From assembly GCA_004154925.1 (NCBI GenBank), contig QJNS01000194.1, positions 62,001 to 126,000 of the forward strand: a stretch of DNA of 64,000 nucleotides, read 5' to 3'. A program made the translations under genes and the position numbers. Below, piece by piece: positions 22,990 through 33,124 of this stretch (the first letter of the stretch is position 1; each line of letters opens with the position of its first letter). This DNA is from Monosporascus cannonballus (taxonomy: Eukaryota > Ascomycota > Sordariomycetes > Xylariales). Below the pieces are notes generated by a model. That model did not search any database. It was given only the letters and a program-made list of their open reading frames with translations, and was not told the DNA's origin.

Positions 22990-24225
22990 AAACGTTACGG
23001 ATCTCGGTAAACAAAAAAATGATAATCTTTTTCCATATTATAACTTAAAGTTTTTCCATTTAGCTCGCGGCGGATCGCTTCATAAAAAGTAATAATACCA
23101 TTTATCATTCGTTTTATAAAATCCTAAACGCCCTTATAATTGTTACGGATTAAGAAGACCCCCGGCCAGAAAAGAGACCCAGGACCCAGGTCTGATGGGT
23201 AAACTTCGGCCCCACTAAATGGTCTCTGCGGAGACAACAGAGACCATCCAGAGACGCTCCAGAGACCACCAGAGACGCTCCAGAAGACAGGCAGAAACAG
23301 TACGAAGGTCATAAAGGATGGGAAGAGTATAAGAGTGCGAGCTCCTATATAGATAGCCACCTATTTAATTTTTCGCTCCTTAGTTATTAATTTAAGCTCT
23401 TAGCCAGAGGCAACTGTACCGTTCTCCAATTGAGAGAGGAGTACCTTGAAATCTCCTTAACGAATATACTGAATTATTCCTCGCTTTATTGTTACCTGCA
23501 AATCAAGACCCTTTTCGGATACTGTTCATACCTCCAGGTGGATGTATAACAGGTTCGTTATAATAATATTAACACGTTCCATTATTAAACCTGTTAATAT
23601 TCGCCCTTACCGGAAAATCGTAAATAACGGGAAATTTTTCCCATAGTTTGCGAACGTATTAAAAACGCTTAACGGCTCTCACTTTAAGGTTAAAATTAAA
23701 AGTAACGCCTTTAAGCAAAAAATATAAAAAAACCGCAAAAAAAAGCTATTAACGAACGTATTAACCGTCTATAACTTCGATAGGAAGTTTACTTACGTAT
23801 TAACAAGCTAAGAAAGTTCTGGGAATAACGGCAAAACTTTCAATAACGCGGTCAATCGTAATAGCCTCGTTATCGCTAAGGATAAATACCTGCTCGGCGA
23901 TACTAGATATACCATCGGCAAGCGAATCCTTACTCCGTATCGCGGAATACGGTATCACCTTCGAAAGTAAACGTAAGCCAAAATAAAACTACGTACGCCG
24001 GAAAAGCTATATAATCTAAGGTATACGCAGCTGCGGAACGCCATCGAAAAAGTTTTCGGCAAATAAAAAAATATCTTTAAGATCTTTAAGAAAAACCCTT
24101 ATTTACGTATTAATACTATATTAAAAAGTATCTACGCCACCGCTAACCTTTTTAATTTCCTATTAAACTATAGCGAAATCGGTTTTAATAAACCCGTAAA
24201 ATTAAATAAAAAAGTTCATATTAAC
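22990..24225 (+). pseudogene. PIF/Harbinger DDE transposase, RIP-mutated
   Basis: One plus frame, apart from the LTR at 23141-23562, follows a Harbinger-type transposase (DDE_Tnp_4). It shows RFIKSNNTIYHSFYKILNA before the LTR, then LKTLNGSHFKV near 23665, NFDRKFTYVL near 23785, DKYLLGDTRY near 23890 and LTPYRGIRYHL near 23930. It ends with LYNLRYTQLRNAIEKVFG near 24000-24055. The Glu of the catalytic triad is kept (AIEK). The first Asp (normally IDGTH) is Asn and the second, in the position of GSAHD, is also Asn; both are the G-to-A changes RIP makes. With several TAA/TAG stops it is dead. The Myb/SANT gene lies convergent at its 3' side. Confidence 0.85.
23141..23562 (+). repeat. Solo LTR of gypsy family 2 in the transposase relic
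   Basis: This 422 bp LTR runs TGTTACGGAT to TTCGTTATA, with a perfect duplication ATAAT (23136-23140 and 23563-23567). Its first half is divergent and similar to the LTR at 7582-8016. The terminal GTTACA has become GTTATA, a RIP change. Confidence 0.88.
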
Positions 24226-24659
24226 GATAAAAATTAAGCGAATAATTTTACGCGCGTAAAAAAGCAAAGCGGCGCATATTCCTTTACTGCAAAATATTAT
24301 AAAAAAATCGCGAAAAGAATATAAGATAAATATCAGAAATTCAAAAAGGATTATAGTCGAAAATAATGGAATAAAAGCGTTATTGTTATTATAAGTTAAA
24401 GGGAAAAAAAGTTTAATATTAAGGTGTAATAAACTAGTTAAACTTTTTCAAATCGGTACGAAAAATTCTTTAGTTTTTTCGTTATAATAACTTAAATATT
24501 ACTAAATTCGGAATATATTTATTTTATATAAAGATTTAACACTTTTGCAATTAAGATAACTTATATATTATATTACAACGAAATATGTTAACATAAAAAA
24601 ATTATTTTTAAATTTTTTTTTTCAATTATTTCAATTATTTCCACAAATTTAATACTTTT

Positions 24660-25335
24660 AACACCTTTACAACTCTATATCCGTATTATTTCTATTATTT
24701 CCATTACCCTCCGTACTTAAAAAACTCGTAATACTTCCGTTATTATTAAGAAATATCTTCTTTTCGCTACGCGCACGGTTCCCGCGGCCCGTATCCTTAA
24801 TTGTTTCGAAACTTTTAAACTATCAAAGCCTTAAATTATCGTTTAAGCCAAGGAATATAATAACGAAACGGCCGTTACGCGCCCAAGCCCAAATGACGTA
24901 AAGTAACGTATTATCGCTAAATTAATCGGTATAAGTATTATTAAAAATCTCGAGAACTTCTTTTATATCTAACCCCGTACCTTAAGCTAGCTCTTCACTA
25001 CGAATTATCACTTTAACAACTTATTCGAAACCTTCTTTTACTAACGAACTACCATATTCCTTAAGCTTCTTATTTTTACGCTACGTTTCCGAATCGTTAA
25101 CAAGGCGCCTACGAAGGTAGGCGCGTACTTACTACGACGCGAAAATATCCTCGGCCTCTTTGACGCAACTATCCTTTTCCTCACCGGCAGCCGATTTCTG
25201 CAAAGAAAAAACCTGCGATACCTTTTAAACGGAGCGAATAATAACGTTAATATCTTTTTTAAAGCTAACAGCTAATTCGCCTTTAACTTTAACGAAAAAC
25301 CTAAATACGGCTTTGCAAAATTTAACGTACTTTAA
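24660..25335 (-). pseudogene. Downstream part of the Harbinger accessory (Myb/SANT) gene
   Basis: A minus frame of about 220 codons, broken only by TAA/TAG at likely Gln positions, runs from the TTAAA junction. It has charged helices and a Ser/Asn-rich end (NNNGSITSFLSTEGNGNNRN). Undoing the inversion puts it directly after the Myb/SANT domain at 9926-10302, though the frame there is not continuous and an intron or shift must lie between. Its function is unknown apart from this position. The segment 24226-24659 between the two convergent genes holds nothing recognisable and is AT-rich. Confidence 0.5.
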
Positions 25336-25857
25336 TATGACGGCTAGGCGGTTTAACCAACTATTAAACCTAAGTCGACGGGTTTATGTTAGCAGAAGTA
25401 TCGTGGGAATCTGGGCAACTAATACAATAACGTGTCACGTCTCGTAATACCAAGGGTATCTTAGGTAACGAAATATTATTACAAACTGCTGCTATCTAGA
25501 CTTATAAAAATAATAAGCGTTTTATATCTGTTCATAATATTCTTTTTAATCTGCCTGAATCATTATAATCTCGCGAAATTTTAATAATCCTGTCTTTCGT
25601 AAATCTTATAAAATCCCAATAATCTTGTTACGTAACCCATTTCCTCGTGCTCCATTTGTTTTGACTATTTTTAAATATGCCAAATATGTTAAGTTATAAC
25701 ACGATCTTCCCTTTTTCAGGATTTTCGCCCCGAAGATTTTATTTCTGTAAATATTCAATTTATCATAACGGGTCGTATCAGGAAACATGTTAAACCTTCT
25801 TCCAAAGCAAAAACTACTTAGCGCGATTCCTTAGCTGCTACAATGCTTTCCGCTAAC
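25336..25857 (-). mobile_element. Gypsy family 1, second copy: 3' LTR and end of internal region (inverted)
   Basis: The LTR (25336-25701) is 366 bp, the same length as 10308-10673. On minus it starts TGTTATAACT and ends GTCATA. It is preceded by a purine-rich tract ending GAAGATCG, like the complete copy. The base five beyond it is TTTAA on plus, the reverse complement of TTAAA found before the 5' LTR at 10303-10307. Internal sequence 25702-25857 stops at the insertion of the family 2 element (25858) and resumes at 33125. Confidence 0.88.
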
Positions 25858-26274
25858 TGTTACAGGAACAGGGGTTCCTGTCTCGAGGAGACCAACCTTT
25901 AAGGCCTAGCGCGGCCCTGTCACGGCTAAACTCCGGACAGGGAAGCTTGGCCTGTTGAGTGATCTAGGTGATCTAAGTGATCTGGACCAGATCATATAGA
26001 TTACATAGATCCACGACACACTCACTTTAAAGAATTAAGATATATAATGAATCGGTTTTTCATATAGATAGCACTTACTTAGTTTCGCTCCTTAACTATT
26101 AATCTAAGCTTTTAGCCAGAGGTAACTGTACCGTTCTTTAATTAAGAAAGGAATACCTTAAAATCTCTTTAACGAATATATTAAATTATTCCTCGCCTTA
26201 TTATTACCTGCAAATTAAAACCCTTTTCGGATACTGCTTATACCTCCAGGTAGATGTATAACAGGTTCGTTACA
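25858..26274 (+). repeat. 5' LTR of gypsy family 2
   Basis: This 417 bp LTR starts TGTTACAGGAACAGGG and ends TTCGTTACA. The same length occurs at 32708-33124. The internal region starts TTTTGATAACTCC, which recurs (as TTTTAATAGCTCC on minus) after the LTR at 39205-39602. Confidence 0.92.
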
Positions 26275-29200
26275 TTTTGATAACTCCTTAATTAATAACC
26301 AACGGATAATTTACCGCCTAGTTAAAGCATAAGCTCTTCTGAACTTAGTGCAGACGACAGCACAGGACGACGTTCAGAAAACAAATAGCACATATGATCC
26401 CCGTTATTGGCCAGTAAAGTGTCATTAACAAGATTTAACGATTTACCACTTATTAAGGGAGTTTTCTAATTAATCGACAACATGGTCCCCCTTATAACGC
26501 GATCTTAAAAAAGTCCTTTTTCCCAGCCTTAGCAACAACCTTCCCCAACCCCTTAGGATACCATTAAAGTCCAGGAACCAAGACAGGAAAAGGTTGAAGA
26601 AAAAGAAAAAAAATATGGAAAAAAAGGCCAAAAAAGGAATCTCCTGCGAAGGAAAAATTAAGTGCCCTGGCTGCAAAAGTTCGAGTACTAAGAGAAAAAA
26701 ATGCTCGACTCACTAAAGGAAAAGGACCAGCCTTTCCACAGTTTGGCTCCCCCAAAGGGCGAAGCCAAGGGGCTGGGTACCGACTTTCTTCGCTGGATCC
26801 AAGGCGAATATAAGCAAGAACTTCGACTCTGCCATTATTCGGCGCAAACCGGACACGAAAAGAAACTGTTCCACCCCCTGGCTACTATAGAATGCCAGAC
26901 GTTAAAGGCTACAAACCAACTCCCCCTAAACCCTATAACGGATCAAAGGATCCAAACGGATTCTTAGTTCAGGCCAAACTTTACCTTAAATTCTATGAAA
27001 ATTCCCTGACGGAAAAATATCAAAAAATAATAGCCATCTCCCAGCTCCTAATCGAACGAATACGTTAATAATTCGAACCCATTTTAACTGATTATCTTGA
27101 AAAATACCCAAAGGAATTTTCGGATTTTACCAACTATATTTTTAACGATTATGGAAACTTTAAAGAAAAAATGCGCGCCTTATTCGGCAACTCTAATAAG
27201 GAATAGGATACTATTAAGCAATTTCATCTTTTCTAACAAATCAAGTCAGCCGCTAAATATACGATTAAGTTTAACCGCTTGGCTGCTATTTCGAATTTGC
27301 CCAAAAACGTATTATTTTACCCTTATTATAATGGCCTGAAACTTTTGGTTAAGGACGAAATATTTAAAGAACCAAAGAATGGATCCTTTGCAAAATATAC
27401 TAATAAGGTTATCATCGCCGACCGACGCATTTTTAATCGGTACCTTAAAAAAAAAAGGACCGATAAACGAAGTAACGATAAAAGCTCCAGTAACCAAGCT
27501 AAGAAAAATAAGGGCAAGCCTCAGAAAAAAGCGAATTCCGCTTCGAAAAAGCCTAAGAAAAACAAGTCCAAAGTAAAGTATTTTAACTGTGGCAAAAAGG
27601 GGCATTTTAAAAGCGAATGTCGCTCCCCCGCCAAAAAGGACTCCAAAAAAGGAAGGATTCCTTAACCCCAAAAAAAAGCCAGAGCGGCTGAATAAGAAAC
27701 CGATAGTAAGGCAGAAAAGGAAGAGAAAAAAGTTAATTCGATTTCCTTCCAGCCAGAATTTACTATTGTTATTACCATTCAGATCCAGAGCGATATCCCA
27801 AAGTACGAAAATTATCTTATTTGCCAGGACTTTAAGGTTAAAGCCTATAAGTACTATCCCGGACAGATGGCCTCCAGGATAACCATGGAGCTAGGATACT
27901 AGTACCACCTTAATTTCCAAAAGTGTAAAATGTACATAAAGGACGGTTAATTTCGACCAGATACCAGCAACTATGGATAGTTATTTTTAAAGCTTTGCAA
28001 GCTCCCAGAATGTACCATTTACCAGAAAACATTATCCGTAAACCTTTACGATTTATTATATTTTATTAATTGTTATTACGACGATTATCTTATTCATCTT
28101 AAAGCCAAAAAAGATAATAACTTTTGGCCCGGATGGAATAATGAAATTCCTACCGAACCAGACGATAAGTACCGATATACTGAAATTCCCCGATGGCCAA
28201 AATACCCTAGGTCTTGTTACTTACACCCCGAATCAGAACGGAGTCAGAAAGCTATATCGCAAGGATACCTATATTACTTCCCGATACTTTGCATTTAACA
28301 CGAGCTCCTAAATATGGGAACACCTCCTTCGGAGATTTACCTCTCTAAACCCATAACTCGGGAGAAATGGAATAAAAGGGTAAGCTAGGAAGAAGGCCCG
28401 ACTTTGAAACCCCAATGCAAATACGGCAAGAAAACATGGTTCCGGTGCAAAAATGACCAGTACACCAAATATGCTGTTAGAAAAGCTTGCGAATGGAGGC
28501 TCGCTCAAGTCGGAAAGTATCAAAAATCAAAAAACTATAAAGGCCCTCGAAAGTAAGGCATCGAGGAGCCCCAATCGACAAAACCTTATGCGAGGCAACA
28601 AAAGAAACGCGTAGCCAGATTAAGATCCCCCTCCGATATAAAAGCAAGATGCTTAAGGCCATAATTAATTCCGGAGCAGAAAGCAATTTCATTTCCCCCG
28701 TAGCAGCAGAAAAATATCGGATTCCCTGGAAATACAAATTAAAGTCCTACAAGTTACGTACGGTGGATAACAGCTTATCCATATATAAAGAAGGACGAGT
28801 TTTTCGAAAAACGGAAGAACTCCCAGTACAAATTCAAGGATACCAGGAATATATTTTATTGGACATCGCTGACATCTCCGAACACGATGTTATCTTGGGA
28901 ATGCCCTAGCTCTGTTTCAACAACTTACGAATTAATTGGAAAAAGCAAATACTTTCCTGGAACGAGATACCAGATAAAGATAATCGAAAAATTTGCTATG
29001 TCATCAAGAAAATATAAGTTCTTGATTAAATCTTTACGGTACCTCTGGAATATCAAAAATTCAAAAAATTATTTAAGAACAAAAAAAATTACGAATTACC
29101 GCCATACGGTTAATGGAACCACCGGATACCTATTAAAAAAAGGCATTATCCTAAGTTTTACAAAATTTACCACATAAACCCAGAAAAGTTAAAAGCTTTA

Positions 29201-31968
29201 TGGAAAAGCATATAACTAGATCTAAAAAAAGGATACATTCAACCTTTTAACTCCCTTGCTAAATATCCAGTCCTTATAATACCAAAAACTAAGGATGGCA
29301 AATAAAGGATTAATAAGGACAGAAACCCTATTTACCGAAAAATGATCGATTACAGATAATTAAATAATATCACGATCAAAAACGGATATCCCTTAACTTT
29401 TATAAATACCTTGAAAGAAAATGCTAACAAAGCTAAATAGTTTACGGCGCTTAATCTTCGCGATAGTTACTACCGCATCAAAATGGCCAAAAGAGAAAAA
29501 TGGAAAACGGCATTCAGGATAATACACGGACTTTACGAATATAAAGTAATACCTATAAGACTTACCAACGCTCCCGCCAGTTTCCAAAGCCTGGTAATAA
29601 CCACCCTCCGACAATTTTTGGACAAATTCGCGTTTATCTATCTCGACGATATCCTTATTTACTCCGAAACCCTAAAGGAACATAAAAAGCATATTATTTA
29701 AGTACTCCGAACTTTAAACGAAACTAATATTCGAATTAACCCTGCCAAAAGCGTATGGCATACCTAGAAATTGGATTTTTTGGGATTCACTCGTATACCA
29801 GGACAAATTCGAATTTAACGCTCCAAATTGGAAACAGTTAAAAACTAGCTTATCCCTAAAAAGGCAACCGTTATAAACATCCGATAAATCTTAGGATTTA
29901 CGGGTTACGTACGCGGCCTAATTAAGGGATATAAAGATATAATTAAACCATTAACGAAACTTACCACCAAGAAATACGTTAGGAAAGAATTTAAGCTTCC
30001 AAAGGAAGCAAAAGAAGCATTTCGAAAGTTAAAAAAAAGCAATTACCAATGGACCTATCGTAAAAATGCCCAACCCAGACAAAAAGAAACGCCTGAAAAC
30101 GGATGCCTTAAAGTATGCCCTGGGCGCAGTTCTAAAGCAACTAGAAAATAACGATAAATAGTACCCAGTAACATATTACTCCAAAGCACTCCGAAATACG
30201 GAACTTAAATACCAGATCTATAACAAAAAATTACTGGCAATCATTAATACTTTGAAAAAATAGGAACCTTTTTTCAGTAGAGCAAAAAAACTCTTCGACA
30301 TTTACTCTGATCACAAAAATCTCACGCGATTTATGAAAGCCCAAGAGCTAAACAAACGATATGAAAGATGGTGGATTTTTCTGTCCAGATTTAACTTCAA
30401 AATACATTATATCAAAGGAAAAAAAAACATCTAAGCGGATATTCTCAGTCGTAAAGGAAACTACGATTCCAAAATCCCCAAAAGAAGCATGTAAATATTA
30501 TAATATAATAAGAACGGAACTGTACATTTATGTAAGATAATGAAAAAGCTAATTACTAAATTTTTAATACGGTTCCGGAATTCTTACGATACGGAAAAAT
30601 AAAAAAAAATTTAGCAGTTAAAAAGATAACCAAAAAATTAGCTATTGTACTATGGCAAAATCTATATTCCTAAGGAATAACAGGAATAATTTGTAAGGGA
30701 ATTTCACGAAGACTTACTGTACGGATACCAAGGAATTTTCAAAATTACCAAACAATTATAAGCATAATATGATTTTCCAGAATTATGCCGTATTGTTAAA
30801 AGGATAATTAAGGATTACAATATTTGTAACAAAACTAAGGCAGTACGTTATAAGCCCTATAAATTATTACAACCTACAGATATTCCTGATAAAATATGGA
30901 ACACCATAACTTAGGATTTTATTACTAGCTTATCTCCATCTAAAAACCCAGTTACTAAAGTCGAATACGACGTAATATAGGTAATTATAAACAGATTTAC
31001 CAAATATGGGTACTTCTTATTTTTCAAAAAAAACGTAACGGCAAAATAATTAGCTTACGCTTTTATCAAATAATACCTTAATAAACATAAAATACTTAAA
31101 AAGATCGTTTTAAACCAAGATACGTTATTTACCTCGAAATTTGGTACTAGTTTTTTCAAACAAATTGGTACGAAACTCAAGTTTTTAACAATGTATTATC
31201 CCCAAACGGATAGTTAAACCAAAAGACTAAATTAAACCTTAAAACAGTACTTACGAAGCTATGTTAATTACCAGCAAGACAATTAGGTAAAGCTTTTACT
31301 ATTAGTACAGATCGTTTATAACATATCAATCAATAAGGACATGGGCATATTTCCTTATACGGCTGTATATGGGCATAATACGGAAACAAAACGACCTAAA
31401 TAACCGTTTAACAAGGTACCAAAAATTGCTATAATTGCCCCAAAAGCAAAGATATTAATAACAAAAATCAAAATAATCCAAACCCGTTTCCAGAACGAAT
31501 TACGATTCCTTTAACACCGAATAACCCAATATTATAATAAAAAAAGAATTAAGGGACCAATTCTAGCGAAAAGAAACAAAGTTTATTTACTACGCCAAAA
31601 ACAAAACGTAATTTCGAACATTTCACAAATTAAAACGAAAAAACCCAGCGACAAGCTTAATTTCAAAAAACTTGGCCTGTTTAAAGTTAACAAAATCATT
31701 TCCAAAATTAATTACCGACTGTCGTTACCCAAAAACATAAAAATACACCTTATTTTCCACATTTCCCTACTTAAACCAACACCCAAAAACGCCCCGTTAA
31801 AAACAAACCTAAAACTCGAAAAAGATTCTGACGAATACGAAATCGAACGGATACTAGATTCCAGAATAATCAAAGGCAAAATCCAGTACCTAATCAAATA
31901 AAAAGGATATTTATACGAAGAAAATTTATGGGAACTATTCAAGCACCTGACGAATACGATAAACCTGG

Positions 31969-32562
31969 TTAAAACGTTCCACCGCCAGAATCCTGACCGA
32001 CCGTCTCCAGCGCGGCCAAGGTCGCAGGCGATAATAGCCCCCCGCTTAAATTAACCCCTACGGCATTCCAGTTAAAGGAAATAGACGCCTTTACAAAGGC
32101 GTCCATCTTAAAAACAAACTGCGCTTGTTCCGTTTCCACGCGACGACGCTCCTCTTCCAACTTTTCTTGCTTTTCCAACCGGTCTAGTTCCTTTCCTTCT
32201 TTCAAAATAGCTACAACCTTCTTTTTCAACATCTCCTATTAAAGGCGCAAACGTTTTATCCGGCCGATAAACTCTCTTATCCTTTTCTCAGCGGCCTTCT
32301 GGTACGCGACCAAGGTATCCTCCACTTCTCGCTGCTCCTTTTCTAAACGATTATGCATCTCGCCCAACTTCGCCAAAGAATTCATGGTCAAAACGTCGCA
32401 AGCTGGACGTTGGCGGCGAGTGCAGCAACTGCAACTTGAGATGTCAAAAGTAAAAAAGCACTCAGATTCGCCAAGGCGAATACAATTAAAACAAGGAAAA
32501 GCCTGGACGCCAAACTTTTTAATAAAATCAGCCCGAACGTTACGAAAATCGCGCTGGTTCAA
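31969..32562 (-). CDS. Antisense ORF of gypsy family 2: Cys-cluster and coiled-coil protein
   Basis: The frame is antisense to the retrotransposon, between the chromodomain and the 3' LTR. It reads for 198 codons, broken only by adjacent TAA and TAG near 32236 (originally perhaps two Gln codons). It can be extended upstream to about 32590 with a basic segment. Around residues 22-52 six cysteines are spaced C-x2-C-x7-C-x8-C-x2-C-x7-C, close to the fungal Zn2Cys6 binuclear cluster (C-x2-C-x6-C-x5-12-C-x2-C-x6-8-C). A long Glu/Lys/Arg-rich helix follows (LEKEQREVEDTL, LEKQEKLEEERRRVETEQ), then a Gly/Ser-rich end. This part of the element is richer in GC and less RIP-damaged than gag and pol. A DNA-binding or regulatory role is a guess; no catalytic motif is seen. 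Confidence 0.6.
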
Positions 32563-32707
32563 ACGAGGTTTTCTTTTTTCTTTTCGAATACGGCCTGTTA
32601 TAATAAAATTAGCTAAGAAAAACCTTCGGGAACTTTTTCCAGCAAATAAAGAAAAACCACTTACGGTTCTTATCTTTAGGACAAAGATCTTTGGAGAGGG
32701 GAAATAA

Positions 32708-33124
32708 TGTTACAGGAATAGGGGTTCCTGTTTCCAAAAAACCGACCTTTAAGGCCTAACGTGGACCTATTACGGCTAAACTCCGGACAGGGAAGCTTGG
32801 CCTATTAAATGATCTAGGTAATCTAAGTGATCTGGACCAGATTATATAGATTACATAAATCCACGATATACTCACTTTAAAAAATTAAGATATATAATGA
32901 ATCGGTCTTTTATATAAATAGCACCTACTTAGTTTCGCTCTTTAGCTATTAATCTAAGCTCTTAGCCAGAGGCAACTGTACCGTTCTTTAATTAAGAAAG
33001 GAATACCTTAAAATCTCCTTAACGAATACATTAAATCATTCCTCGCCTTATTATTACCTGCAAATCAAGACCCTTTTCGGATACTGCTCATACCTCCAGG
33101 TGGATGTATAACAGGTTCGTTACA
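32708..33124 (+). repeat. 3' LTR of gypsy family 2
   Basis: This is the 417 bp partner of 25858-26274. Both copies carry C-to-T changes at different sites. Confidence 0.92.

Larger units (their letters stand above)
22246..25335 (-). mobile_element. PIF/Harbinger DNA transposon, right part (inverted)
   Basis: The terminus GGGCGTGTTCGGGACACTTC starts at 22246 after TTA and matches the terminus at 9318. The part contains a solo LTR (22635-22759), the transposase relic (about 22990-24225, plus), a second solo LTR (23141-23562) and the rest of the Myb/SANT gene (24660-25335, minus). It ends at the TTAAA duplication (25331-25335) shared with 10303-10307. Without later insertions the reconstructed transposon is about 3.5 kb with two convergent genes, a usual size and plan for this superfamily. 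Confidence 0.75.
25858..33124 (+). mobile_element. Full-length chromodomain gypsy element (family 2), RIP-mutated
   Basis: This is a 7,267 bp element with 417 bp LTRs at 25858-26274 and 32708-33124. Gag starts near 26610, with a zinc knuckle FNCGKKGHFKSEC near 27580-27620 (first Cys is Tyr). The protease is open at 28649-28909; its active site reads INSGAESNF where DSGA is usual (Asp-to-Asn), and it ends HDVILGMP. RT runs about 29170-29800 with intact IYLDDILIYSE. RNase H lies near 30090-30430 with motif DALKYALGAVL. Integrase runs about 30690-31400, with the chromodomain at 31836-31950 (YEIERILDSR). Stops are numerous but fewer than in family 1. Flanks CTAAC (left) and CATAC (right) are similar but not identical. 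The element lies in the 3' region of the inverted family 1 copy. Confidence 0.92.

Noticed and set aside
29393..29614. Minus-strand ORF across the RT of family 2
   Set aside because: It mirrors the conserved sense RT frame, with no domain of its own.
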